Source: DATBRC01 sp036560485
GTDB taxonomy: Bacteria > Pseudomonadota > Gammaproteobacteria > Burkholderiales > Burkholderiaceae_D
Reading direction: 5' to 3'
Assembly: GCA_036560485.1 (NCBI GenBank)
Contig: DATBRC010000059.1
Coordinates: forward strand, 1 to 22,043
Length of the DNA stretch: 22,043 nucleotides
Part shown: positions 1-7,530 of the stretch, one piece after another
Layout: every line of letters begins with the position of its first letter
How positions within the stretch are numbered: position 1 is the first letter of the stretch
Program-made: the position numbers and the translations under genes
The notes under the pieces: generated by a model
What the model was told of the DNA's origin: nothing
Database searches by the model: none
The model's input: only the letters and a program-made list of their open reading frames with translations

Positions 1-248
1 ATGACTGCCATAGATATAGTTGATTAAGCTAAATTCACTTTCCATAAAAAACGTCGTATGACTCGCAATAGCAAACCGTTCGCTTTCTATATGAATTGAC
101 GTCTTTCCATCATTCTTCTTATTACCGCACACTGATCATCAATATCACTTGAATTGGTTAATTTATAAAATGACAAAAATTAGAATCAGCTGGACAGCTT
201 TTAACTCCAATACGATTCAGAGTGGCAAACTAATGAGAGATGCCAATG

Positions 249-279
249 ATCAATTTCGTTGATTTAATTTCATTATAAT
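249..279 (+). promoter_or_regulatory. Candidate -10 box with adjacent inverted repeat
   Basis: TATAAT at 274-279 matches the sigma-70 -10 consensus perfectly. No TTGACA-like hexamer lies 16-18 bp upstream; the spot is occupied instead by the inverted repeat ATCAA (249-253) and TTGAT (259-263), which would suit an activator or repressor site. It lies about 110 bp upstream of the response regulator start and could drive that gene. Assigned from pattern only. Confidence 0.3.
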
Positions 280-315
280 GGGAATTTTTCCCTAAATAAA
301 AGGGATATTTTATTT

Positions 316-336
316 TATAAATAAAATTTATTTATA
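316..336. repeat. 21-bp AT-only palindrome before the ribosome site
   Basis: Perfect 10-bp arms TATAAATAAA and TTTATTTATA are separated by a single A. The repeat ends 5 bp before the AAGGAG ribosome site at 342-347. It could be an operator or a weak RNA hairpin next to the ribosome site. Because it is made only of A and T in a very AT-rich stretch, chance is a real alternative. Confidence 0.5.
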
Positions 337-359
337 TTAACAAGGAGAAATATTTCAAA

Positions 360-443
360 GTGAAATTGAAATTTTTGTTAAAATTATGTCTATTTATCTC
401 TTTAACGAAGTTGATGATGTATCAGATATGGAAAATATTTTGA
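360..443 (+). CDS. Possible 27-aa leader peptide ahead of the response regulator
   Basis: A GTG codon at 360 lies 12 nt after the only good ribosome site in the region (AAGGAG, 342-347). It opens a 27-codon frame ending at TGA 441-443. The peptide starts MKLKFLLKLCLFISL, short, basic and hydrophobic. It overlaps the annotated start of the response regulator in another frame and stops inside it, just after the second possible regulator start (428) and before the third (470). The regulator starts themselves have no clear ribosome site, so this ORF could couple or attenuate its translation. Equally, it may be a chance frame in AT-rich DNA. Confidence 0.25.
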   Translation: MKLKFLLKLCLFISLTKLMMYQIWKIF

Positions 444-1102
444 AAGGCAATCATCAGAATTATTCCGATATGCAACATCCAATTGTTATTTGTGATGACC
501 ACATTGCAATTCGTAAGGGTGTGCAACGAATCCTGGAGGAACAAAATTTCCCAGTCGTGGGTAGTTGTTCCGACGTCGCGACTTTAATAATGCTTGTAAG
601 AAATCATCCGACCGCAATCATCGTCACTGATTTGGCAGTTGAAGAAACACCATTTCCTGAGTTATTGAAAACACTGAAAATGGAATCAACTGACTGCCAA
701 GTAGTTGTGTACAGTATGCGAGAAGCACCCGCGACGATTGGATTGTGTTACAAAGCAGGGGCAATTGCGTTTGTCCCCAAAAGTGCGGAACCGGCTGAAA
801 TTATTACAGCGATTGAGTATGCGATAAGAGGCGAGCGCTATTTCCCGGTGTCAGTCGCCACGGAATTGGCAAACTTCAACCTTGATCACACTTCTCCGCA
901 GGACATTCTTTCGAAAAGTGAAATGCCTATTTTTCTTGGCTATTGCAAGTTAGGTTCAGTGAAGGCTTTGGCGGAACAAATGGATATCCCAGAAAAAACC
1001 ATCCAAAATGTTCTATCACGGATTGCAAAGAAGTTGGAAGCACCACGTTCTACATTTCATCATATTGCCCGCCGCAATGGATTAATAGATCTGGAAATAT
1101 AG
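386..1102 (+). CDS. LuxR/NarL-family response regulator
   Basis: Two-component response regulator that should bind DNA after phosphorylation. The receiver domain spans about residues 32-150 of the 238-aa form. The acidic pair is D37/D38, the phospho-acceptor is D82 (in VTDLAV), the switch residue is S110 and the conserved lysine is K132 (in FVPKS), so all key residues are present. The C-terminal part (about 172-238) is a divergent LuxR-type helix-turn-helix: VKALAEQMDIPEKTIQNVL aligns with the usual NKEIA..L..S..TVK pattern. The start is uncertain: ATG 386, 428 or 470. The receiver begins right after 470, and none of the three has a strong ribosome site. It faces the histidine kinase gene tail-to-tail 36 bp away, making that kinase the obvious candidate partner. 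Base composition is AT-richer than the rest of the window, which may indicate transfer. Confidence 0.88.
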   Translation: MSIYLFNEVDDVSDMENILKGNHQNYSDMQHPIVICDDHIAIRKGVQRILEEQNFPVVGSCSDVATLIMLVRNHPTAIIVTDLAVEETPFPELLKTLKMESTDCQVVVYSMREAPATIGLCYKAGAIAFVPKSAEPAEIITAIEYAIRGERYFPVSVATELANFNLDHTSPQDILSKSEMPIFLGYCKLGSVKALAEQMDIPEKTIQNVLSRIAKKLEAPRSTFHHIARRNGLIDLEI

Positions 1103-1138
1103 TGAATGGACAAGCTTTAAATTTTTTTGAAAAAGATA

Positions 1139-2914
1139 TTATAAAGGGATGGTGATAACAACTTTGCTGGATTGTTTACTGACACTATATTCAAATTTCA
1201 TATTGCCACCTAATAGGGTCGTTCGCTCCCGGAGCATGCGTGGCGCTACATTTTCTCCGGCATACTCCTTTAATATATTGCCTTGCGATGCAACGGTCAG
1301 CCTCAGTAATTTGTGCACACACTGAAAATTTACAGCGACGTTATTGGGCGATGTGTGTCGCATCACATTGGTTAGTGCTTCTTGTACCAACCTGAAAAGG
1401 ATCCCCGATTTTCTTGGGTCGACCTTATCAAGTTCGGGGCAAATCTCACAATTAAACTCAACGTCCGGTGCTGTTTTTTGCCACGTATCCATTAGATATT
1501 CTATCGCGCCACGCAACCCCACTATACTGACTTCTTCTGGACGCAGTTCTGTAACGGCACGCGAAACTTCTGCATATGCTTGCGTTACAGCTTTTTTTCC
1601 TGCGTCACAAATTTCAAGTATTTTCTCGCTCGCGACAGAATTGATATCGAGGTTACTTGTAGATTTTTTTAGCCCATCAAATAGCCAACTCATCTGGCTG
1701 AGAAATGCTCCCATACCATCATGAAGATTGCGCGCAATCGTTTGGCGTTCGGATTCGAGTGCGGCAGTCGCCTCTGCAACCAGTCGGTTGCGCTCATCTT
1801 TTAAATGCTGCAGTTGCTTGGCATTCGCGATTGCAGCCCCGAAAAAGCGAGCGAGCAATTCAATCATGCGCACTTGCCCCGGTTCGAGGTCGACCATTTT
1901 CGATGTGCTGTAACAGCTCAAGGTCCCCAGCACTTGCGATCCATAAAAAATCGGCACATGAATCAATCCCTTGAGCGACAAGCCGAAATCGGCCAACAAG
2001 TTGATTCGCGTGCGATCGCTCGGTGCAATGGGCATGTACTGCATTTTCTGCACATCCTTGACCATATAGCAGGAGCTTTTCCTGAGAATCGTCGCCGGGA
2101 CGCCACCGGCAGTAGCGTCAAGCTGGATCGGTTTGAGGTACGAAAAGACAGCATCCAGCGCATTTTGCGTGTCACCATTGAGCGATACGGCCGTGCGAAC
2201 CACGGCGTGATTTCCATCGACAAGATAAAGCAGTACAAAATCAAAATCGAAATACGTCAAAAATCGCTTGATCAATCGGTTGTCGATATCGTCAATCTCG
2301 GCAATGCTGGTTGCTTCGGAAATGAAGTCAATGAGCTGCTCGCGCTCGGTCGTACTTCGAAGATAGTTGGCTTTGCCTTGCGCCAGAGCAGAATAATGCC
2401 GTGCATTCTCGATCGCCTCACCGGTTTCTCTCAGCATGGCGGCGATGGCATCGACCGTTTCCGTTCCAATGGTTCCATCCCGCGTGAATAGCATTAATGT
2501 GCCGATCGACTCTGTTTGCAGCCGAATCGGTATCAACACCATCGATCCCATTTTAAAGCGTTCGAACCGCATCTGAGTATTGCGATGCCACTGTCCCGTA
2601 TCAGCAGCATCGATGTAGACGATTCGGGCTTCCTTGAAGCTATGCGCATTTTCATCATCGTCGGAAAGCGGCCATCTCAAGCTTCGGTAAGCATCCTCCA
2701 TTGGCTTGAATTCGGGCGACAATGACAGGTACTCGCAGGTCAAGTATTGACGGGTTTCGTCAACGATATTAAAAAAATATCCGTCGACGATGCCCAATGC
2801 TTCGATTTTTTCACCGAGGATTGCCAAGCGCTCCGGCAATCCGTTGACCGCGAGCAGGCGTTTATACAAATCCTCTTGCCGAACAGAGAGGCAATGCTCG
2901 TCTTTAGTGTCCAC
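1139..2914 (-). CDS. Soluble GAF-GAF histidine kinase, NreB/NarX type
   Basis: Sensor histidine kinase of 591 aa with no membrane segment, so a cytoplasmic sensor. Two GAF-like domains lie at about 25-175 and 205-365, the second with the typical VPIFYGSQVLGTLSCYS strand pattern. A HisKA_3 dimerisation domain starts at about 388, with phospho-acceptor H398 in ARNLHDGMG. The ATPase domain follows at about 500-591. Its N box is intact (E512, N516 in LVQEALTNVMRH), but the G1 box normally reading DNG or DxG is SQG at 544-546, and the usual GLGL segment before RERTTLLGG is absent. ATP binding may be weakened. The start is GTG at 2914 with GAGGA about 8 nt upstream. The hydrolase gene ends 30 bp upstream on the same strand, suggesting co-transcription. 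Partner: probably the convergent response regulator. Confidence 0.88.
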   Translation of the reverse strand: MDTKDEHCLSVRQEDLYKRLLAVNGLPERLAILGEKIEALGIVDGYFFNIVDETRQYLTCEYLSLSPEFKPMEDAYRSLRWPLSDDDENAHSFKEARIVYIDAADTGQWHRNTQMRFERFKMGSMVLIPIRLQTESIGTLMLFTRDGTIGTETVDAIAAMLRETGEAIENARHYSALAQGKANYLRSTTEREQLIDFISEATSIAEIDDIDNRLIKRFLTYFDFDFVLLYLVDGNHAVVRTAVSLNGDTQNALDAVFSYLKPIQLDATAGGVPATILRKSSCYMVKDVQKMQYMPIAPSDRTRINLLADFGLSLKGLIHVPIFYGSQVLGTLSCYSTSKMVDLEPGQVRMIELLARFFGAAIANAKQLQHLKDERNRLVAEATAALESERQTIARNLHDGMGAFLSQMSWLFDGLKKSTSNLDINSVASEKILEICDAGKKAVTQAYAEVSRAVTELRPEEVSIVGLRGAIEYLMDTWQKTAPDVEFNCEICPELDKVDPRKSGILFRLVQEALTNVMRHTSPNNVAVNFQCVHKLLRLTVASQGNILKEYAGENVAPRMLRERTTLLGGNMKFEYSVSKQSSKVVITIPL

Positions 2915-2944
2915 AGCCAGTCCTCGCCATTTTCAATTTATTCA

Positions 2945-3685
2945 TCAGCTGACATGCAAAAACCGTTTTATTTCGGGCAAAATCTTATTACTGTCAGATA
3001 GTGCCGTGACATGGCTGGCACCGGGAAGGACCACCAGCTGGCCATTGAGCTCTCGGGCAGCCCGTTGCATGAGAGGGTAGCGCTCATCCTGATCTCCTGC
3101 GTACAGGAATACCCTTCTCGGAATGCGATCCATCAGCGACTCAAATCCTTGCCGGTCAGTTGCCGCTGCAGCGAGCGCCTTGAAATCATTTTCCAGCATC
3201 ATGGACCGCGTTTTCTGATCGAATTTCTCGCTCATTTTTCTCTCTAGCGCCGAAATGCACGCATCCGGATCCGAACCATCGATTCCGAAAAAAGGGTCGA
3301 ACTTATCAAAGTATGGGTGCCCGCCCCCGACGATCAGTGCGTCAACCATTTCCGGATAATGTGCCGCCATGCCAAATGCCACCCAGCCTCCCATCGAATA
3401 GCCTAGAAATGATGCACGGTTTATTCCAAGATCAGCCATTACTGCCTTGATATCGCCTAACCGCGGCAATATGGCATAGGCAGAACTAACATGCGGTTTT
3501 CCGCTTTGTCCATGACCACGTTGATCAAGGACGATGACCTTATGCGACTTTTTAAGCTCTGCCACATAGCCGTATCGCGTCCATGCAAGCCGACTCGACA
3601 TAAAGCCATGCAACAGCACCAGCGGTTCGCCTTCACCATGCACGTCATAACAAATGTCAATGTCATCCGTTTTTACATAAGGCAT
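2945..3685 (-). CDS. Alpha/beta hydrolase
   Basis: Alpha/beta-hydrolase-fold enzyme of 246 aa, substrate unknown. The oxyanion region LLHGF lies at 24-28, the nucleophile is S97 in GYSMGG, the acid is D198 or D200 in AGDQDERYP, and the histidine is H225 in GASHVTAL: a complete triad. The pattern DQRGHGQSGKP is shared with lactonases, haloperoxidases and esterases of this family, so activity cannot be named more closely. No signal peptide is seen, so it is cytoplasmic. The start at 3685 is chosen over an upstream in-frame start at 3730 because AGGGGGAAG lies about 5 nt before this ATG and domain homology begins here. A TATAAT on the minus strand at 3743-3738 is a possible -10 element. It sits 30 bp upstream of the histidine kinase gene, likely one transcript. 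Confidence 0.88.
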   Translation of the reverse strand: MPYVKTDDIDICYDVHGEGEPLVLLHGFMSSRLAWTRYGYVAELKKSHKVIVLDQRGHGQSGKPHVSSAYAILPRLGDIKAVMADLGINRASFLGYSMGGWVAFGMAAHYPEMVDALIVGGGHPYFDKFDPFFGIDGSDPDACISALERKMSEKFDQKTRSMMLENDFKALAAAATDRQGFESLMDRIPRRVFLYAGDQDERYPLMQRAARELNGQLVVLPGASHVTALSDSNKILPEIKRFLHVS

Positions 3686-3787
3686 GCATCTTCCCCCTGA
3701 TTTCGTCGATCGTACAGTCCACTGCAGCATTTTGTGAATTATAAGGTTTTTCTAATAAGTAAAGATATTGAAGCCGTTCATTGCTTC

Positions 3788-3991
3788 TCACGTTCCTTGG
3801 CAGCTTCCGTGAAGCTGTCGCGCCCAACCAAGTGGAGGCACGACCATCTCGCTAAACAGTTCATGAACAGAACACTTCAACATTTTTAAATATTGTGCTC
3901 TTGTGCCGCTGCTGGCATCGGTTGGCTGCCAGGCGCCCAAAGTTTCACGCGCCTCATCTATAAGCTGTTTGTAGAAAATGTGCTGTATCAA
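3788..3991 (-). CDS. Small hypothetical protein
   Basis: An ORF of 67 aa with a TTG start at 3991 preceded by a good ribosome site (AGAGGTG, 6 nt upstream). The N-terminal half looks helical and soluble; there is no signal peptide or membrane segment and one cysteine in each half. I do not recognise a family. It lies about 100 bp upstream of the alpha/beta hydrolase on the same strand and about 100 bp from the tRNA-Asn fragment, so it could be a small island gene or the tail of a decayed one. The rare start codon and short length keep confidence low. Confidence 0.35.
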   Translation of the reverse strand: MIQHIFYKQLIDEARETLGAWQPTDASSGTRAQYLKMLKCSVHELFSEMVVPPLGWARQLHGSCQGT

Positions 3992-4042
3992 CTTTGCACC
4001 TCTTTATTACTGGCACTGATTTAGATTGATCTTGATACAGTG

Positions 4043-4071
4043 TTGACGCTGTAAGCCTTTGATCGTTAAAC
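4043..4071 (+). promoter_or_regulatory. Possible sigma-70 promoter before tRNA fragment
   Basis: TTGACG (4043-4048) is followed after exactly 17 bp by TTAAAC (4066-4071). The -35 is good (5 of 6) but the -10 matches at only three positions. A start point would fall about 15 bp before the tRNA-like sequence. It could be a tRNA promoter or coincidence. Confidence 0.2.
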
Positions 4072-4090
4072 AAATTTATTTCAAGAAGAG

Positions 4091-4138
4091 GGGCTGTTAA
4101 TCCACAGGTTCCTGGTTCGAGTCCAGGTCGGAGAGTCA
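4091..4138 (+). pseudogene. 3' fragment of tRNA-Asn (GTT), probable att scar
   Basis: The stretch matches the 3' part of a tRNA-Asn gene: anticodon loop CTGTTAA with anticodon GTT at 4096-4098, 3' anticodon-stem strand TCCAC, a five-base variable loop AGGTT, a perfect T-arm (CCTGG 4111-4115, loop TTCGAGT, CCAGG 4123-4127), seven acceptor bases TCGGAGA and discriminator G at 4135, followed by TCA. All spacings fit a real tRNA. Upstream bases do not form the anticodon 5' strand beyond about three pairs, and no D-arm or 5' acceptor strand is present. Site-specific integrases commonly recombine in the anticodon or T-arm of tRNA genes, leaving exactly such a 3' copy at the far end of an element. 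An intact tRNA-Asn is not in this window. Confidence 0.75.
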
Positions 4139-4158
4139 GAATTCAGTAGTTGGAAATC

Positions 4159-4190
4159 AAGCACTTACGAGAAATCGAAGTGCTTTTTTT
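4159..4190 (+). terminator. Rho-independent terminator after the tRNA fragment
   Basis: Stem AAGCACTT (4159-4166) pairs with AAGTGCTT (4178-4185); inside it CGA/TCG pairs close a GAAA tetraloop, and a run of seven T ends at 4190. It is oriented on the plus strand and starts 20 bp after the tRNA fragment, so it is probably the terminator of the original tRNA-Asn gene, which supports the cyo side being the native chromosomal flank. Confidence 0.85.
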
Positions 4191-4447
4191 CGCCCAAGAA
4201 TTCTGAAACCTTTCAAGAACTCGCAATTGTCGGAAATCTGCCGGAATGAAAACATGCAGGCCAAGCGTTTTGGCTTAGCCAGAAAGAACTGCACCAGGGG
4301 CTGTGAGAAAATTTCACAATGATGGACGTTATTTCAGGAGAATGGTTATACCAACACAACACCACAAGCCTAACCAATCATCGCCGAACCAGAGCTTTCG
4401 CTTCAATCAGCACGCTAATCCGGCTCGACGTCTCATGCGTCAATCGG

Positions 4448-4855
4448 TTAGCGTTGCATGTGCATGATTTGGTTCATCGGCAACATGTTGTGATTCAGGT
4501 GCGCCATGATCCATAGCGAGCCGGCGACGATCAGTGCCACGATCAGCACGCCGAAAGCAAGTGCCAGGATATTGTTTGTATTGTCTGGTGCGGTCGTGAT
4601 GTGCAGGAAGAACACGAGATGCACACCAATCTGGGCAACCGCCAGCACAACCAGCGTGATGGGAATCGCCGGGCTCCAGATGAGGCGGGTGCCGAGCGCG
4701 TAGAAAGAGGCAACGGTCAACAATATAGAGAGTACAAGACCGATCACGTAACTGATGATTGCGGCACGCGGTGTCGCTTCCTCGGCGCCGGCGATTCCCG
4801 GCGCCAAATCATTCTCATCATGCCGCGATTCACGTCCCTGGTATCGATCGGTCAT
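4448..4855 (-). CDS. cyoD: Cytochrome bo3 quinol oxidase subunit IV
   Basis: Subunit IV of the cytochrome bo3 ubiquinol oxidase, a small inner-membrane protein that helps assembly of the binuclear centre in subunit I. It has 135 aa with three membrane helices (about 34-57, 60-88 and 95-118) and the conserved tail AHLNHNMLP. The FFLHI segment after helix 2 is also typical of CyoD. The start at 4855 overlaps the cyoC stop by four bases (ATGA); a longer upstream reading frame exists but lies wholly within cyoC and is not supported. It is somewhat longer than the 109-aa Escherichia coli protein, mainly from a polar N-terminal extension. It is the last gene of the cyo block. Confidence 0.95.
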   Translation of the reverse strand: MTDRYQGRESRHDENDLAPGIAGAEEATPRAAIISYVIGLVLSILLTVASFYALGTRLIWSPAIPITLVVLAVAQIGVHLVFFLHITTAPDNTNNILALAFGVLIVALIVAGSLWIMAHLNHNMLPMNQIMHMQR

Positions 4856-5520
4856 CGGCCTAGTCCTATCAAATAAACGAGAGTGAATATCGCGACCCAA
4901 ATGATGTCGAGCGTGTGCCAGAAGAGATTGAAGCACAGCAGCCGACGCAGGATGTCCGCGCGGAACCCTTTGACAAATACTTGCGCCATCATCGTACCGA
5001 GCCAAAGGAGGCCGGCGCTGACATGCAGTCCGTGGCATCCTACCAGCGCAAAAAACGATGACAGGAATGCGCTGTGCTGCGGTCCTGCACCGTGCGCGAT
5101 CATGTCGTTGAACTCAAAGCCCTCCAGCAGGAGAAAGGTGAGACCAAGCAACCCGGTAATTAGCAATGACACCTGAGTCCAGAGCTGGCTTCGCAGTTGC
5201 GTTGCGACCGAAGACATGCCGCATGTGAAGCTGGAAAGAAGCAGGCATGCCGTTTCAATAGCGACGCGGGTTGGGTTGAACAGATCACGCCCCGACGGAC
5301 CATCCGCTGTAGCCGTCTGCAGCACAGCGTGCGCCGCGAAAAAACATGAAAACATCACGATGTCGCTCAACAGAAAAATCCAGAACCCGTAGCCGACGAT
5401 GACACGTTTCGAAGCGGGGCCGCCTTCGCCGTGGCCGGTCGCCTCATGGTGTCCGGTTGCGGCATTTTCATGGCCGATCTTGTAAGGGTCGGCTATCAGG
5501 CTGCCGGGGGTTGCGCTCAT
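4852..5520 (-). CDS. cyoC: Cytochrome bo3 quinol oxidase subunit III
   Basis: Subunit III of the bo3 quinol oxidase, 222 aa with five membrane helices starting at about residue 40. The signatures GCHGLHVSAGLLWL and FWHTLDIIWVAIFTLVYLIG are the standard heme-copper oxidase subunit III motifs in their quinol-oxidase form. The first 34 residues are a histidine- and glycine-rich hydrophilic extension (seven His, as in GHHEATGHGEGG) not usual in the 204-aa Escherichia coli protein; it could bind metal but this is untested. The start overlaps the cyoB stop as ATGA, and AGAGGGAG about 7 nt upstream supports it. The stop overlaps the cyoD start. Confidence 0.96.
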   Translation of the reverse strand: MSATPGSLIADPYKIGHENAATGHHEATGHGEGGPASKRVIVGYGFWIFLLSDIVMFSCFFAAHAVLQTATADGPSGRDLFNPTRVAIETACLLLSSFTCGMSSVATQLRSQLWTQVSLLITGLLGLTFLLLEGFEFNDMIAHGAGPQHSAFLSSFFALVGCHGLHVSAGLLWLGTMMAQVFVKGFRADILRRLLCFNLFWHTLDIIWVAIFTLVYLIGLGR

Positions 5521-7529
5521 GCGGGCTCCCTCTTATCAACATGTCGCGCGAGCCAGTCAGCATGAGCACGGCGGCGTTCACGATCGAACCGCGCGACCAC
5601 TTCTGCCGGGATGACTTTTTCATGGACATCGCGCCACGCGAACCACACGAAAACCGCATACGCCGCGACTAGGCCGACACCCATCAGCCACCAGATGTGC
5701 CAGATCAGCGCGAAGCCGGTCAGTGTCGAAAAGAACGCGGTAATAAATCCGGTCGGGCTGTTGCGCGGCAGTTCGATCGGTTCGTAATGCGGCTCGGCGG
5801 CGAGTTGTTGCGTCTCGATGGCGCGGCGCTTGATTTCCCAATAGGGTTCGGCGCCGCCTACTTGCGGAAGCACGGCGAAATTGAAATCGGGCGGAGGCGA
5901 CGGTGTGGCCCATTCGAGTGAACGGCCGTCCCATGGATCGCCGATCTCGTCGCGCAGTGCTTTGCGATGGCGAATGCTGACAACGAGTTGCACGACCTGG
6001 CAGACGGCGCCGGCAGCCATGATGACGATGCCGCTCGCGGCAATCAACACCCATGGTCTCCACGCGGCAACGTCATAGTGCTGCAAGCGTCTTGTCATGC
6101 CCAGTAAGCCCGCGACATACAGCGGCATGAAGACGACATAGAAGCCGATGAGACCTAACCAGAACACCGCTTTGCCCCAGCCCTCATGCAAGCGAAAACC
6201 GAACGCCTTTGGGAACCAGAATGTGATGCCGGCAAATCCCGCGAACAGCACGCCGCCGATGATCACGTTGTGGAAATGCGCGACCAGGAACAAGCTGTTA
6301 TGAAGCTGGAAGTCCGCCGGCGGCACGGCGAGCAGCACGCCGGTCATGCCGCCGATGACGAAAGTGACGATGAATCCGATGGACCACAGCATCGGCGTTG
6401 CAAAGCGGATGCTGCCGCCATACATCGTGAAGATCCAGTTGTAGATCTTGACGCCGGTGGCGACCGCGATCAGGCTGGTGGCGATGCCGAACACCGCATT
6501 GACATCTGCTCCGGCACCCATGGTGAAGAAGTGATGCAGCCATACGGTAAAGGAGATGAGACAGATCGCCATGGTCGCGATGACCATCGAGCGGTAGCCG
6601 AACAGCGGCTTGCCGGAGAACGTCGAGAAAATTTCCGAGAAGATCCCGAATGCGGGCAACACGAGGATGTAGACTTCCGGGTGTCCCCACGCCCAGAACA
6701 GGTTGATGTACATCATCATGTTGCCGCCTGCCGTGTCGGTGAAAAAATGAAAACCGAGATAGCGATCGAGCGCCAGCATGGCGAGTGTTGCAGTGAGAAC
6801 CGGAAAGGCAGCGACGATCAAAAGATTGGCGGCCAGCGCGGTCCACGTGAACATGGGCATGCGCAGGTAACTCATGCCGGGTGCGCGGATCTTCAAGATG
6901 GTCGTAACGAAGTTAATGCCGGTCATCAGCGTACCGGTTCCGGAGATAAGCAGCGACCACAAATAGTAGTCCATCCCGACGCCGGGCGAATAGCGCAACT
7001 CCGATAACGGCGGATACGCGACCCATCCGGTTCGCGCGAACTCACCGACCACCAGCGAAATATTGACGAGGAGCGCGCCGCTAGCTGTCAGCCAAAAACT
7101 CGTCGAGTTAAGCGTGGGAAAGGCGACGTCGCGCACGCCGAGCTGCAAAGGAATCACAAAATTCATGAGCCCGATCATGAGCGGCATGGCGGCAAAGAAG
7201 ATCATGATCGTGCCATGAGCGGTGAAGATCTGGTCGTAGTGTTCCGGCGGCAGATAACCGGGCGTGTGGAAGGCAAGCGCTTGTTGCGAGCGCATCATGA
7301 CAGCATCGATGAAGCCGCGCAGCAGCATCACCATGCCCAGCAGTGTGTACATCACGCCGATACGCTTGTGGTCGACGCTGGTGATCCACTCGTGCCACAG
7401 ATAGGGTACGTAGCCCTTGATCGCCACCCAGGCAATCACGGCAAGCAGAATGAACAGGACGGTTGCACCGGCGGCAAGCGGGATCGGCTGGTCCCAAGGG
7501 ATGGCATTCCAGGTCAGTTTTCCGAGCAT
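5517..7529 (-). CDS. cyoB: Cytochrome bo3 quinol oxidase subunit I
   Basis: Catalytic subunit I of a proton-pumping bo3 ubiquinol oxidase, 670 aa with about 15 membrane helices. Heme and CuB ligands are present: H105 and H420 for low-spin heme, H418 for heme o, H283, H332 and H333 for CuB, and Y287 for the His-Tyr cross-link. D-channel entry D134, E285 and K-channel K361 identify an A-type pump. The quinol-site residues R71, D75, H97 and Q100 match the Escherichia coli CyoB set, marking a quinol rather than cytochrome c oxidase. The start at 7529 has GGGGAG six nt upstream and lies 1 nt after the cyoA stop. Heme O made by CyoE would be needed; cyoE is not in this window. Confidence 0.98.
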   Translation of the reverse strand: MLGKLTWNAIPWDQPIPLAAGATVLFILLAVIAWVAIKGYVPYLWHEWITSVDHKRIGVMYTLLGMVMLLRGFIDAVMMRSQQALAFHTPGYLPPEHYDQIFTAHGTIMIFFAAMPLMIGLMNFVIPLQLGVRDVAFPTLNSTSFWLTASGALLVNISLVVGEFARTGWVAYPPLSELRYSPGVGMDYYLWSLLISGTGTLMTGINFVTTILKIRAPGMSYLRMPMFTWTALAANLLIVAAFPVLTATLAMLALDRYLGFHFFTDTAGGNMMMYINLFWAWGHPEVYILVLPAFGIFSEIFSTFSGKPLFGYRSMVIATMAICLISFTVWLHHFFTMGAGADVNAVFGIATSLIAVATGVKIYNWIFTMYGGSIRFATPMLWSIGFIVTFVIGGMTGVLLAVPPADFQLHNSLFLVAHFHNVIIGGVLFAGFAGITFWFPKAFGFRLHEGWGKAVFWLGLIGFYVVFMPLYVAGLLGMTRRLQHYDVAAWRPWVLIAASGIVIMAAGAVCQVVQLVVSIRHRKALRDEIGDPWDGRSLEWATPSPPPDFNFAVLPQVGGAEPYWEIKRRAIETQQLAAEPHYEPIELPRNSPTGFITAFFSTLTGFALIWHIWWLMGVGLVAAYAVFVWFAWRDVHEKVIPAEVVARFDRERRRAHADWLARHVDKREPA

Positions 7530-7530
7530 G

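Larger units (their letters stand above)
1..359. other. AT-rich intergenic leader with no clear gene
   Basis: No convincing gene is visible here. The stretch is very AT-rich and its right end serves as the upstream region of the response regulator gene. It contains a TATAAT hexamer at 274-279, an inverted repeat ATCAA-N5-TTGAT at 249-263 just upstream of it, a perfect 10-bp AT-only inverted repeat at 316-336, and a ribosome site AAGGAG at 342-347. The TATAAT has no good -35 hexamer at 16-18 bp, so a promoter call is weak. Whatever lies left of position 1 is unknown. Confidence 0.5.
3992..4447. other. Intergenic stretch with tRNA scar and terminator
   Basis: No protein gene is supported in this 456-bp gap. 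It contains a possible sigma-70 promoter (4043-4071), the 3' part of a tRNA-Asn gene (4091-4138) and a rho-independent terminator (4159-4190), each listed separately. From 4191 to the end of cyoD I see nothing specific. Confidence 0.6.

Noticed and set aside
1103..1138. AT-rich sequence between the convergent regulator and kinase as a bidirectional terminator
   Set aside because: Runs of A and T are present but no GC-containing stem.
4856..5038. N-terminal extension of cyoD frame to 196 codons
   Set aside because: The extension lies wholly inside cyoC and has unrelated composition; the ATGA overlap at 4852-4855 gives the normal start.
6186..7007. 273-codon open frame on the plus strand opposite cyoB
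   Set aside because: It is a shadow of the strongly conserved cyoB gene on the minus strand; its translation is low in hydrophobic residues with no family pattern.
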